64,000 nucleotides of DNA from Macrococcoides bohemicum (GCF_042658685.1 NZ_JBHSQY010000002.1); one strand, 5' to 3'; shown: positions 23,184 to 31,965, counted from the first letter of the stretch. Program-made: numbers and translations. Notes: generated by a model not told the origin, from the letters alone.

Positions 23184-24413
23184 ATGAGGATATTTGTTTC
23201 AGAACAGAAGTCAGAGATTCCGGCAATTGAAATAGAAAGAAATATAAAGTGTAATTTTTGTTTGAATGAAAATAAAAAATTATTCCATCATTATTTTCAT
23301 CAAGGTTTTAAAGAATATATATATTACTGTAGAAACTGTATCTCACAAAATATAAATTCCAAGTTATTTATTCATCATTACGAACTACCACAAAATATTG
23401 AACAAATAAAGATTGATTTACCGTTTAAGCTCACTGAACAGCAGCGAAATGCTTCTCAATTTATTAAAGAACAAATAACACTTCAGAAATCTTGTTTGTT
23501 ATATGCAGTAACCGGTGCTGGTAAAACTGAGATGATACTTGAAGGTATAGTGAAAGTTAGAGGGGAAGGAGGAAATGTTGCTGTTGTTTCTCCGCGTACA
23601 GATGTTGTAAAAGAATTATCATTGCGACTTAACATGTATTTAAAGACGGAGAATATCAGTACGCTTTATGCGGGACATTCTGAAATGACACAGCCATACC
23701 TTATTATCAGCACGATTCATCAGTTAATGTATTTTACATCACACTTCGATTTGATTATTGTTGATGAAATTGATGCATTTCCAGCACAACATGATCCTAG
23801 ATTGATGAAATTATTAGAAAGAGCATTAACGCCAAAGGGTATATTTGTGTATTTATCAGCGACACCTCCAAAAAATATTATTCGCGCTTGTAAAGGAAAT
23901 ATTGTGTATTTACCGTTGAGACATCACAAAAGACCATTACCTATACCCCAGTTTAAATATTTAAGTCATGGTTCAGTACGCAAAAAATTAGATTACATGT
24001 TAAGAAATGTGGAAACAGATGAAATCATCTTAATCTTCTTCCATGATATACGATTAATGGAACAGACTTTTCGTTCTTTAAATAAAAATATACAAACAAA
24101 GACTGTATGTGTATATTCAGGTGATGATGAACGTCACGAGAAAATTGAAGCAATTAGAAATGCAAGCTATCAATTTGTTTTTACGACGACGATACTGGAA
24201 CGAGGGTTTACGATGCATGGATTAAGTGTCTGGGTTATGAATAGTCATCTATTTCGAAGTGACAGTTTAATTCAAATTGCAGGTAGGGTAGATAGAAAAG
24301 GTGATGAACGTAATGGAGAAGTCATCTTCTTTCATGATGGCATTAGTTTATCGATGATAGCAGCAGTTAGAGATATAAGACAAATGAATAAGAGGGGTGC
24401 TCATGTATCATAA
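23184..24413 (+). CDS. comFA: ComFA, ATP-dependent DNA translocase for competence
   Basis: Superfamily 2 helicase-like ATPase that helps pull single-stranded DNA into the cell during transformation. The 409-residue protein begins with a four-cysteine zinc site (CNFC and, 24 residues on, CRNC), then Walker A AVTGAGKTEM (about 107-116), the Walker B/DEAD-like VDEIDAF (about 193), the LSATPP motif (about 224) and the C-terminal QIAGRVDRKGDE arginine-finger motif (about 365). All are intact. ATG 23184 follows GGAGGAA; the frame opens earlier inside the preceding terminator. It overlaps comFC by 11 nt. Its intact state suggests the strain keeps at least the late competence machinery. Confidence 0.94.
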   Translation: MRIFVSEQKSEIPAIEIERNIKCNFCLNENKKLFHHYFHQGFKEYIYYCRNCISQNINSKLFIHHYELPQNIEQIKIDLPFKLTEQQRNASQFIKEQITLQKSCLLYAVTGAGKTEMILEGIVKVRGEGGNVAVVSPRTDVVKELSLRLNMYLKTENISTLYAGHSEMTQPYLIISTIHQLMYFTSHFDLIIVDEIDAFPAQHDPRLMKLLERALTPKGIFVYLSATPPKNIIRACKGNIVYLPLRHHKRPLPIPQFKYLSHGSVRKKLDYMLRNVETDEIILIFFHDIRLMEQTFRSLNKNIQTKTVCVYSGDDERHEKIEAIRNASYQFVFTTTILERGFTMHGLSVWVMNSHLFRSDSLIQIAGRVDRKGDERNGEVIFFHDGISLSMIAAVRDIRQMNKRGAHVS

Positions 24414-25089
24414 TCAATGTATTATTTGTCATGAAATAATAACCAATCCGTTGACGATTGACAATCTATTTTCGGAGCTTAATGTTGTCTGTCAAAGCTG
24501 TATGGAAAAAATGTTAATGATAAAGGAATGTAAACGTTGTCCAATATGCAAGAAAAAGCTTGAAGAAGGAGAAGATAACTGTCTGGACTGTATGTTTATT
24601 GAGAAGCATTTTGGATTTGTAAATGAAGTCGACTATGTGTGTGATTATAATGAAATAGTAGCGAATCTTATACATCAGTATAAATCGAACGGAGATATTC
24701 TTCTTGCACAAGCATTTGCACAGTGTATAAATACCAAATTTAATCGAAGATATTTCAGACAGTTTGATTATATTATCCCACTACCTATATCAGAAGAACG
24801 TCTAAAGGTGAGAGGATTCAATCATATAACAGAAATTATGAAATATGTTAAAGTACCATATCATCAGATTATTGAGACAGAATTTCGTGAGAAACAAATG
24901 AATCTTAGTAAAACTGAACGAATGCTTCAAGAAAATCCTTTTCGATTAAATTATCCTATTAAAGATAATTCACGAATCTTATTAGTTGATGATATTTATA
25001 CCACAGGTTTGACAATCAGCCATGCACATAGTGTATTTTTACCCTATAAATATTATGAAATCAAAGTGCTAGCGTTTGCAAGAGCCTGA
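24403..25089 (+). CDS. comFC: ComFC, phosphoribosyltransferase-like competence protein
   Basis: A 228-residue protein with an N-terminal zinc-ribbon rich in cysteine (CIIC, CQSC, CPIC and a final C within the first 70 residues) and a C-terminal phosphoribosyltransferase domain marked by RGFNHITEIMK and the PRPP-binding loop ILLVDDIYTTGLT (about 195-207). ComFC works with ComFA in DNA uptake; its precise reaction is unclear. ATG 24403 has AGAGGGG 5 nt upstream, inside the end of comFA, so the pair is translationally coupled. No terminator separates it from hpf, which starts about 60 nt on. Confidence 0.92.
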   Translation: MYHNQCIICHEIITNPLTIDNLFSELNVVCQSCMEKMLMIKECKRCPICKKKLEEGEDNCLDCMFIEKHFGFVNEVDYVCDYNEIVANLIHQYKSNGDILLAQAFAQCINTKFNRRYFRQFDYIIPLPISEERLKVRGFNHITEIMKYVKVPYHQIIETEFREKQMNLSKTERMLQENPFRLNYPIKDNSRILLVDDIYTTGLTISHAHSVFLPYKYYEIKVLAFARA

Positions 25090-25150
25090 ATATTTGGTAA
25101 AATATAAGTAGGAAGAAACAACAAGAATAGTTTCAAAGGAGCGATTCATT

Positions 25151-25714
25151 ATGATTAGATATGAAATCCATGGAGATAATATCTCAGTAACAGACGCGAT
25201 CAGAAATTACATCGAAGAGAAATTAAGCAAACTTGAAAGATACTTTACAAACGTGCCGGATGCGAATGCACACGTAAAGATTAAAACTTATCAAGATGGT
25301 AAATCTAAAGTTGAGGTAACAATTCCTCTTAAAAATGTTACATTACGTGCCGAAGAGCGTCACGATGATTTATATGCAGCTGTTGACCTAATCGTTGAAA
25401 AATTAGAACGTCAAGTACGCAAACACAAAACAAAAGTAAATCGTAAATTCCGTGAAAAAGGTGTTGAAAAAGAAGTTTTCCCAAGTTTACCGGAAGTTGA
25501 AGAAGTAACTGCTGAAAAAGAGGATGAAATTGAAATCATCCGTTCTAAACATTTTAACTTAAAACCGATGGATGCTGAAGAAGCGGTTTTACAAATGAAT
25601 CTTTTAGGACATGATTTCTACATCTTTAATGATGCCGAAACAAACGATACAAATATCGTCTACAAACGCAGAGATGGTAAATATGGCCTTATCGAAACAA
25701 CAGTTAACCAATAA
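25151..25714 (+). CDS. hpf: Ribosome hibernation promoting factor, long form
   Basis: Binds the 30S decoding region and joins two 70S ribosomes into inactive 100S dimers in stationary phase. At 187 residues it is the long form: the N-terminal S30AE domain (about 1-100, beta-alpha-beta layout with AVDLIVEKLERQVRKHKTK) and a C-terminal dimerisation domain (about 130-185, HFNLKPMDAEEAVLQMNLLG and FYIFNDAETN). A charged linker rich in Glu joins them. AAAGGAG precedes the ATG. The terminator after it is strong, so secA has its own promoter. Confidence 0.95.
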   Translation: MIRYEIHGDNISVTDAIRNYIEEKLSKLERYFTNVPDANAHVKIKTYQDGKSKVEVTIPLKNVTLRAEERHDDLYAAVDLIVEKLERQVRKHKTKVNRKFREKGVEKEVFPSLPEVEEVTAEKEDEIEIIRSKHFNLKPMDAEEAVLQMNLLGHDFYIFNDAETNDTNIVYKRRDGKYGLIETTVNQ

Positions 25715-25734
25715 TTAAATTAAAGCATTATATC

Positions 25735-25767
25735 AAACTGAAGCGATTTTTCGCTTCAGTTTTTTTC
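25735..25767 (+). terminator. Terminator of hpf
   Basis: A perfect 12-bp stem (25735-25746 with 25751-25762), TTTT loop, then a T-run. Confidence 0.92.
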
Positions 25768-25883
25768 TCACTATAACTATATATCATTTATTTATATTTA
25801 ATTTTTATGGATTATATTAACAGAAAAAAATATACGAAACATTTTTATAAAATCATGATAAGTGCTATTATTATTAGTTGAAG

Positions 25884-25897
25884 ACGTATGTATACGT
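25884..25897. promoter_or_regulatory. Short perfect palindrome in the secA leader
   Basis: ACGTAT, two bases, ATACGT lie just upstream of the secA ribosome binding site and shortly after a likely extended -10 (TGCTATTAT, 25863-25871). It could be an operator or a small leader hairpin; no regulator is known to me. Confidence 0.35.
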
Positions 25898-25916
25898 ATT
25901 AAAAGGAGAGAACACA

Positions 25917-28445
25917 ATGGGATTCATTAAAAAGATGTTAGACAGCAATAAAAGGGAACTTAAAACGTTAACTAAAATTGCTGAACAAGTAGAATCATTT
26001 GCAGAGGAAATTGCTTCATTAACTGATGAAGACCTTAAAAATAGAACACTGAAATTTCAAGCTGATTTAAAAGAGATTGAAGATTATAGAAAGCAAGAAA
26101 AATATTTAGATGATATTTTACCCGAAGCTTATGCGATTGTACGTGAAGCTTCAACACGTGTTTTAGGGATGCGTCCATTTAAAGTTCAAATTATGGGTGG
26201 TACTGCAATACATCGTGGAGATATTGCGGAAATGAGAACGGGTGAAGGTAAAACATTAACTGCTACAATGCCAGTTTATTTAAATGCATTAACAGGACGT
26301 GGCGTACACGTTGTGACTGTCAACGAATACTTATCAAGTACACAAGCAGAAGAAATGTCTCAGTTATATAATTTCTTAGGTCTATCTGTTGGTGTTAACT
26401 TAAATCACTTATCTACTGAAGAAAAACGTGCTGCATATAATGCAGATATTACGTATAGTACGAATAATGAATTAGGATTCGATTACTTACGTGACAATAT
26501 GGTAACTTACAAAGAAGAACGTGTTATGCGTCCTTTAAACTTCGCTATTATTGATGAGGTTGACTCAATCTTAATCGATGAAGCACGTACGCCGTTAATC
26601 ATTTCTGGTCAGGCTGAAAAATCAACGAGTCTTTATATTCAGTCAAATGTCTTTGTCAAGATGTTACGTGATGAAGAAGATTATAACTATGACGAAAAGA
26701 CAAAAGGTATCCAGCTTACTGAGCAGGGTATTGATAAAGCAGAGAAAATGTTTAAAGTAGATAACCTTTATGATGTTAAGAACGTTAACTTAATGCATCA
26801 TATTAATATCGCTTTAAAAGCGAACCGTTCAATGCTGAAAGATGTAGATTATGTTGTACAGGATGGCGAGATTGTTATCGTCGATCAGTTTACTGGTCGT
26901 ACGATGCCTGGTCGACGTTTCTCTGATGGGGTACATCAGGCAATTGAAGCGAAAGAAGCAGTTGAAATTCAAAACGAATCAAAAACAATGGCTTCAATTA
27001 CATTCCAGAACTTCTTCCGTATGTATAATAAACTGTCTGGTATGACAGGTACGGCGAAAACAGAAGAAGAAGAATTGATGAATATCTATAATATGGCGGT
27101 GACACAAATTCCGACAAATAAACCGATTGCCCGTGTAGATGCAGCCGACTTAATCTTTGCTTCTGAAAAAGGAAAGTTCCATGCTGTAGTCGATGAAGTA
27201 ATTGAACGTCATAAAAAAGGACAACCAGTGTTACTTGGTACTGTTGCAGTTGAAACGAGTGAATATATTTCTGATTTACTTAAGAAACGTGGTATTCGAC
27301 ATAATGTATTAAATGCTAAAAACCATGAACGAGAAGCTGAAATTGTTCAATTTGCCGGTGAAAAAGGTGCTGTAACGATTGCTACCAATATGGCTGGTCG
27401 TGGTACCGATATAAAATTAGGTGAAGGTGTAAAGGAATTAGGTGGATTAGCAGTTATTGGTACTGAACGTCATGAATCACGTCGTATCGATGATCAGTTA
27501 CGTGGTCGTTCTGGACGTCAAGGTGATCCAGGTTTCTCAAGATTCTACCTTTCACTTCAGGATGAACTGATGGTGCGTTTCGGATCAGAACGTATGCAGT
27601 CAATGATGTCAAAGTTAGGTATGAATGATGAAGCACCGATTGAATCTAAAATGGTATCAAGAGCAGTTGAATCCGCACAAAAACGTGTTGAAGGTAATAA
27701 CTATGATAGCCGTAAACGTGTATTAGAATATGATGATGTATTACGTAAACAGCGTGAAATTATTTACGAAGAACGTAATGAAATCTTAGAAACAGAAGAT
27801 TGTTCGGCGATGGTACATAGTATGATTGAACAATCTGTACGTCGTGCAGTTGACTTCCACTTTGCTGGCGAAGAAGATACGTATGACTACGAAACATTTA
27901 TTAATTATGTGGAAGATATGTATTTAACTGAAGGCGCACTTCATATTGATGATATTAATCGACGAGATAATGATGAAATATATGAAATCGTTATGAAAGC
28001 TGTTGAAAAACAGTTATTACATCAACAAGATGAATTAGGCGAACAATTCTTAGAATTTGAACGTATGATTCTGCTTCGTACAATTGATATGAAATGGACT
28101 GATCATATCGACACAATGGATCAGTTACGTACAGGTATCCATTTAAGAAGTTATGGACAAATTAACCCTTTACGTGAATATCAAAATGAAGGATTAACGA
28201 TGTTTGATGCAATGCTTGAAAATATTGAAGACGATGTGAGTAAATATGTATTAAAATCTATCGTGGAAAAAGATGAACATGTTGAACGTGAACAAGTTGC
28301 AGTAGGACAAGCAATGGTTGCAAACGACGGAAAAGAAAAAGTGAAAAAACAACCTAAAACAAAAACTGAGCCAGATATTGGTCGTAACGATCCATGCCCA
28401 TGTGGTAGCGGTAAAAAGTATAAAAACTGTCACGGAAGAGAGTAA
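25917..28445 (+). CDS. secA: Preprotein translocase ATPase SecA
   Basis: Motor of the general secretion pathway, pushing unfolded preproteins through SecYEG. The 842-residue protein has Walker A MRTGEGKTLTATMP (about 100-113), the DEVDSILIDEARTPL block with Walker B (about 207-221), FQNFFRMYNKLSGMTGTAKTE (motif near 370), the second nucleotide-binding fold with NMAGRGTDIKL, and the RLRGRSGRQGDPG-like arginine segment. It ends in a zinc-binding tail DPCPCGSGKKYKNCHG. The start at ATG 25917 follows AAAGGAGAG. prfB starts 5 nt after its stop, so the two are one operon. SecG lies elsewhere in the window at 57.3 kb. Confidence 0.97.
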   Translation: MGFIKKMLDSNKRELKTLTKIAEQVESFAEEIASLTDEDLKNRTLKFQADLKEIEDYRKQEKYLDDILPEAYAIVREASTRVLGMRPFKVQIMGGTAIHRGDIAEMRTGEGKTLTATMPVYLNALTGRGVHVVTVNEYLSSTQAEEMSQLYNFLGLSVGVNLNHLSTEEKRAAYNADITYSTNNELGFDYLRDNMVTYKEERVMRPLNFAIIDEVDSILIDEARTPLIISGQAEKSTSLYIQSNVFVKMLRDEEDYNYDEKTKGIQLTEQGIDKAEKMFKVDNLYDVKNVNLMHHINIALKANRSMLKDVDYVVQDGEIVIVDQFTGRTMPGRRFSDGVHQAIEAKEAVEIQNESKTMASITFQNFFRMYNKLSGMTGTAKTEEEELMNIYNMAVTQIPTNKPIARVDAADLIFASEKGKFHAVVDEVIERHKKGQPVLLGTVAVETSEYISDLLKKRGIRHNVLNAKNHEREAEIVQFAGEKGAVTIATNMAGRGTDIKLGEGVKELGGLAVIGTERHESRRIDDQLRGRSGRQGDPGFSRFYLSLQDELMVRFGSERMQSMMSKLGMNDEAPIESKMVSRAVESAQKRVEGNNYDSRKRVLEYDDVLRKQREIIYEERNEILETEDCSAMVHSMIEQSVRRAVDFHFAGEEDTYDYETFINYVEDMYLTEGALHIDDINRRDNDEIYEIVMKAVEKQLLHQQDELGEQFLEFERMILLRTIDMKWTDHIDTMDQLRTGIHLRSYGQINPLREYQNEGLTMFDAMLENIEDDVSKYVLKSIVEKDEHVEREQVAVGQAMVANDGKEKVKKQPKTKTEPDIGRNDPCPCGSGKKYKNCHGRE

Positions 28446-28450
28446 TCTGA

Positions 28451-29552
28451 ATGGAACAATTTGAAATTAACAATACTTTAAATGATATTAAAGAGAAAAT
28501 AGATAGCTTTAGGGGGTCTCTTTGACTTAGAAGAAAAAGAGACGAACATTCAGGAATTTGAAGAAATGATGGCTGACCCGGATTTCTGGAATGATGGGGA
28601 TAAGGCACAGGAGATTATCAATAAAAATAATGCATTAAAAGAAGTTGTAAACAGATTTAATGCATTAGAAGAAAAGTATGAAAACATTGAAGTATTAATA
28701 GAAATGTTGAAGGAAGAATCAGATAAAGAAAGTGAAGCGGAGCTGATTCAGCAACTTCAAAGTTTAACTGATGACACAAATGATTTTGAACTAAAAATGC
28801 TACTGAACGGTGAGTTTGATGAAAATAATGCGATTTTAGAGTTACATCCAGGTGCTGGTGGAACAGAATCACAAGACTGGGGAGAAATGCTCTTACGTAT
28901 GTATCAGCGATTTGCAGATAAACGTGGATTTAAAGTGGAGACGCTTGATTATTTGCCGGGGGATGAGGCTGGAATAAAGAGTGTCACAATCTTAATTAAA
29001 GGCCATAATGCTTATGGTTATTTAAAAGCTGAAAAAGGTGTTCATCGATTAGTTCGTATCTCTCCATTTGATTCTTCTGGAAGACGGCATACATCATTTG
29101 TATCATGCGATGTAACACCGGAACTAAATAATGAGAATATTGAAATTGACGTTAGGGCAGAAGATATTAAAGTCGATACGTATCGTGCAAGTGGCGCAGG
29201 TGGACAGCACATTAATACTACAGACTCTGCTGTTCGAATCACACATATCCCAACTGGAATCGTTGTAACTTGTCAGAATGAACGTTCTCAAATTAAGAAT
29301 AGAGACCAGGCGATGAAAATGTTAAAAGCGAAATTATATCAGCGCAAGATTGAAGAACAAGAAGCTGAGCTCGCTGCTATTCGTGGCGAACAAAAAGAAA
29401 TTGGCTGGGGTTCACAGATTCGTTCATATGTATTCCATCCATATTCAATGGTGAAAGATCATAGAACAAATGCTGAAACTGGCAATACTGGAGCCGTAAT
29501 GGATGGCGATCTTGATTTATTTATTGATGCTTATTTAAAAAGTCATTTATAG
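28451..29552 (+). CDS. prfB: Peptide chain release factor 2, expressed by programmed +1 frameshift
   Basis: Recognises UGA and UAA stop codons and triggers peptide release. The gene starts at ATG 28451 and reads 24 codons (MEQFEINNTLNDIKEKIDSF then RGSL) to an in-frame TGA at 28523-28525. A +1 shift at CTTT continues as DLEEKET and onward to the stop at 29552, giving 366 residues, the normal RF2 length. The frame that starts at 28566 alone would lack the first helices. Domain landmarks are intact: the SPF anticodon-like tripeptide in RISPFDSSGRR and the GGQ catalytic motif in SGAGGQHINTTDSAVR. It directly follows secA. Confidence 0.97.
28511..28526 (+). promoter_or_regulatory. Programmed +1 frameshift site of prfB
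   Basis: An internal Shine-Dalgarno-like AGGGGG (28511-28516) lies three bases before CTT TGA C. Low RF2 lets the ribosome slip from CTT to TTT and read on; ample RF2 ends translation at the TGA. This is the classical autoregulatory element of prfB. Confidence 0.95.
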
Positions 29553-29583
29553 GCATTTAAAAAGTTAAAAAAAGTATCAATGC

Positions 29584-29623
29584 AAAAAGAGATAGAGACA
29601 ATAATTTGTCACTATCTCTTTTT
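29584..29623 (+). terminator. Terminator of secA-prfB
   Basis: A 17-bp stem with one mismatch (29584-29600 with 29607-29623), A-rich left arm and T-rich right arm. Confidence 0.88.
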
Positions 29624-29663
29624 GGGGTATAATTAAAGTAACATAAAATATGGGGGTAATATT

Positions 29664-29981
29664 ATGAAAAAATTATTTACAGGACTTGCACTTTCAGCAT
29701 TACTACTCGGGGCATGTGGAAATGGAGAAGAAGAAAAAACAACAGATAAAACAACATCAAATGATCCAGGCAGAGAAGCTTTTGCAAATAGTTCTTGTAT
29801 TGGTTGTCATGGTAAAGATTTAGAAGGTGGAAGCGGACCGAACTTAACAAAGGTCGGAGGAAAATATTCTGAACAGGAAATTTTAGAAATTATAAAGAAT
29901 GGTAAAGGATCGATGCCTAAAAATTTAGTTGAAGGTAAAGATGCAGAAAATATAGCGAAATATTTAGCGAAACAAAAATAA
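29664..29981 (+). CDS. cccB: Cytochrome c-551-type lipoprotein (CccB-like)
   Basis: A 105-residue membrane-anchored c-type cytochrome. Residues 1-18 are a lipoprotein signal with lipobox LGAC; a charged, Thr-rich linker follows. The haem domain has the covalent attachment motif CIGCH (about 46-50), GGSGPNLT, and a C-terminal helix; the distal Met ligand is probably in GSMPKNL (about 83-88). It would carry electrons on the outer face of the membrane to a terminal oxidase. In Bacillus cccB also follows prfB. Most staphylococci lack c-type cytochromes and are oxidase-negative, so this gene favours an oxidase-positive relative such as Macrococcus. The gene has its own GGGGGT ribosome binding site and lies after the prfB terminator. 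Confidence 0.92.
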   Translation: MKKLFTGLALSALLLGACGNGEEEKTTDKTTSNDPGREAFANSSCIGCHGKDLEGGSGPNLTKVGGKYSEQEILEIIKNGKGSMPKNLVEGKDAENIAKYLAKQK

Positions 29982-30010
29982 TAAAATTTTATTGAAAACT
30001 TAAAGATAAT

Positions 30011-30027
30011 ATTACAAGTACGTAAAA
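30011..30027 (-). promoter_or_regulatory. WalR-like box upstream of the LysM-NlpC/P60 gene
   Basis: On the minus strand TTTTAC-GTACT-TGTAAT matches the WalR consensus TGTWAH-N5-TGTWAH except for one base. It ends 3 bp upstream of a poor -35 region and 26 bp upstream of an extended -10 (TGCTATATT, 30051-30059), fitting an activator-dependent promoter. Confidence 0.5.
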
Positions 30028-30104
30028 ATGCCTGAGAATAGACTAACATATGCTATATTATTTTTAAGTAATCACGTGGGCTTACAGGAGGGCATTTGTA
30101 CAAT

Positions 30105-31193
30105 ATGAAAAGAATAGTTTTATCGATTGTTGGATTAACAACAATTATTACAGTTGCTTCCCAGGCTCAAGCAAGTAATTATCATGTGAAGCAAGGTGAT
30201 ACACTTTATACGATTGCAAAAGAAAATGGTTCAAGTGTCAATGAATTAAAGCATTTAAACAATTTGAATGAAACTCAGCTTATTCCAGGACAGAAAATAA
30301 AGATATCATCAGATTATTATAAAGCGACAAAAGATGATACAGTTCAAAGTATCGCGAAGAAATTTAAGATAACACCATTTGAAGTTAGATTCTGGAACAG
30401 ATTATCTTCAAATGAGTTGACAATAGGTAAAAAACTTATTGTTTCCGAAGATGCTTATCGAAAATATAAAGAAAAAAAACGTAAAAATCATCATGTAACG
30501 CCGGCGCTTTCACCGGATTCAGCAAGAATACTCGATGAAATTGATCAAAAAGAATTAAAAGAATCTATAAACAACGAAGAAACTGATATTAACGAAGAAA
30601 CTGATATTAACGAAGAAATTGTTAGTAATGAAGAAATTGTTAGTAATGAAATACAAGTTGTAGTAGATGATAATAACTCATCTGAATCGAATGCTCAAAA
30701 TATTGAAACCGAATATTATACTCAACATAATCAGTCATTAAATGATTCATCGAATTTTATATCAGAAGAAAATAATTTATTATTAACTGAAGACAGTACA
30801 CAATCAAATACGCTTCCGGATAAAAAAACTCAAAAAGCATCATTAAATATGATAGAAGGTGAAGTTGCACGAATAGCTCACCGCATTGCTGAAGGTAAAT
30901 CATATGTTTATGGTGCCAACAGTAATAGTGCTGTAGATTGTTCATCATTTGCGCAACAGGTCTTAAAGGCTTTAGGCAAATCAATTCCACGAACAACTTA
31001 TGAACAGATGGCAGTCGGTACAAGAGTTCTACAGCCACAGCCGGGAGACCTTGTATTTTTTAATAATGGAAGTCATGTCGGTGTTTACATTGGCAATGGC
31101 CAGATGGTTGATGCATTGAATCCAAAAGCTGGGGTAGGCCAGCGAGCAGTAAATTACATTAGTGGAACGATTACAGGATATTATCGTTATTAA
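30105..31193 (+). CDS. Secreted LysM - NlpC/P60 peptidoglycan endopeptidase
   Basis: A 362-residue exported cell-wall hydrolase. It has a signal peptide (1-23, ending AQA), two LysM wall-binding domains (about 26-68 with YHVKQGDTLYTIAKENG, and 72-115 with DDTVQSIAKKF), a long acidic, low-complexity linker (about 125-245) and a C-terminal NlpC/P60 domain (about 255-362). The catalytic Cys is in VDCSSF and the His in GSHVGVYIG. The linker contains a hexapeptide repeat. The start is uncertain: ATG 30105 gives the signal peptide and lies 13 nt after AGGAGG; TTG 30096 is in frame but only 4 nt after it. A near-match WalR box lies upstream, which fits the wall-remodelling regulon. Confidence 0.88.
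   Translation: MKRIVLSIVGLTTIITVASQAQASNYHVKQGDTLYTIAKENGSSVNELKHLNNLNETQLIPGQKIKISSDYYKATKDDTVQSIAKKFKITPFEVRFWNRLSSNELTIGKKLIVSEDAYRKYKEKKRKNHHVTPALSPDSARILDEIDQKELKESINNEETDINEETDINEEIVSNEEIVSNEIQVVVDDNNSSESNAQNIETEYYTQHNQSLNDSSNFISEENNLLLTEDSTQSNTLPDKKTQKASLNMIEGEVARIAHRIAEGKSYVYGANSNSAVDCSSFAQQVLKALGKSIPRTTYEQMAVGTRVLQPQPGDLVFFNNGSHVGVYIGNGQMVDALNPKAGVGQRAVNYISGTITGYYRY
30573..30644 (+). repeat. In-frame 18-bp tandem repeat in the hydrolase linker
   Basis: Four consecutive 18-bp units encode NEETDI twice and NEEIVS twice. Units 1 and 2 (30573-30608) are identical. Units 3 and 4 (30609-30644) differ by a single base. Such repeats can expand or contract, changing the length of the acidic linker without breaking the frame. 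Confidence 0.9.
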
Positions 31194-31208
31194 CTTAGAA
31201 TTTAATAG

Positions 31209-31242
31209 AAACGCATGTCTATTATGTCATGCGTTTTTATTT
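31209..31242 (+). terminator. Terminator of the LysM-NlpC/P60 gene
   Basis: A 9-bp stem (31209-31217 with 31228-31236) followed by TTTATTTTT. The gene-free stretch from here to 31524 holds the WalR boxes and a promoter for the CHAP gene; 31243-31369 is AT-rich with nothing I can name. Confidence 0.8.
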
Positions 31243-31369
31243 TTTAGTTTTTTTCAATTTTTCATTTTTGTCTTATAAAAAAATATTAATTTGAAAATTT
31301 GAAATCTTAACGTGAGAAGTAATATTTAGAGCATAATTCTACTATTGTATTACAAACTGAACATACTTT

Positions 31370-31386
31370 TGTAATAATGATGTAAA
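31370..31386 (+). promoter_or_regulatory. WalR (YycF) box 1 upstream of the CHAP gene
   Basis: TGTAAT-AATGA-TGTAAA is a perfect match to the WalR consensus TGTWAH-N5-TGTWAH. It lies about 140 bp upstream of the start codon. Confidence 0.7.
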
Positions 31387-31411
31387 AAATCACGTGGGTC
31401 ATGACACTTGT

Positions 31412-31428
31412 ATTACATATCCGTAACA
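31412..31428 (-). promoter_or_regulatory. WalR (YycF) box 2 upstream of the CHAP gene
   Basis: On the minus strand TGTTAC-GGATA-TGTAAT also matches the consensus perfectly. It ends 8 bp before a TTGATA -35 (31437-31442), whose -10 TATAAT is at 31458-31463 (15-bp spacing, suboptimal). Box centres are 42 bp apart, about four helical turns. Confidence 0.7.
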
Positions 31429-31524
31429 TTGAATGCTTGATACATTCTTTATGGTAATATAATTTCTGTTGATAAGTAAATCATTATTTATACATAAATA
31501 TATTATTCGGAGGAAAAAGAAATC

Positions 31525-31965
31525 ATGAAAAAAATCGTTTTATCATTTATTACTACTATGATGTTATTGACTACTGCCGAGCTTACTGAAGTTATGCCAC
31601 AATCACAAGTTAAAACAGCTGAGGCTGGTTCTTATCGATATTCTAATCCTTATTACTGGGGAAGTTGCGCATATTATGCATACCAACGTCGTGCACAATT
31701 AGGAAGACCGGTTGGTAAGTATTGGGGCAATGCGGCAAACTGGGCATATAAAGCACGTTATGCAGGATATAAAGTTAGAAGAACACCGATTAAAGGCGCG
31801 GTATTAGTATCTCAAAGAGGATATTATGGTCATGTTGCAGTAGTTGAAAGAACTTATGGTAATGGATCAATTCTAGTTTCAGAAATGAATTATCCTCGTC
31901 AAGGTGTTAAGACTTATCGTGTGATTTCTAAATATCAAAAAGGAAGCTATCAATATATTTATTAA
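31525..31965 (+). CDS. Secreted CHAP-domain amidase/endopeptidase, SsaA-type, minimal form
   Basis: A 146-residue exported protein consisting of a signal peptide (about 1-34, ending near AEA) and one CHAP domain. The catalytic Cys is in YYWGSCAYYAYQRRAQLG (about residue 50), His in YGHVAVVE (about 110), and the Glu/Asn region in VSEMNYPRQGV. CHAP domains cleave peptidoglycan cross-bridges or the amide bond to the glycan. SsaA-like proteins are usually longer, with extra N-terminal repeats; this one is the bare catalytic module. Two perfect WalR boxes upstream place it in the WalKR cell-wall regulon. GGAGGAAAA precedes the ATG and a strong terminator follows. Confidence 0.9.
   Translation: MKKIVLSFITTMMLLTTAELTEVMPQSQVKTAEAGSYRYSNPYYWGSCAYYAYQRRAQLGRPVGKYWGNAANWAYKARYAGYKVRRTPIKGAVLVSQRGYYGHVAVVERTYGNGSILVSEMNYPRQGVKTYRVISKYQKGSYQYIY

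Noticed and set aside
28566..29552. A truncated prfB starting at the first in-frame ATG of the long frame
   Set aside because: The upstream 24-codon frame, the AGGGGG element and the CTTTGAC slip site show the normal programmed frameshift; the full protein has the usual 366 residues.
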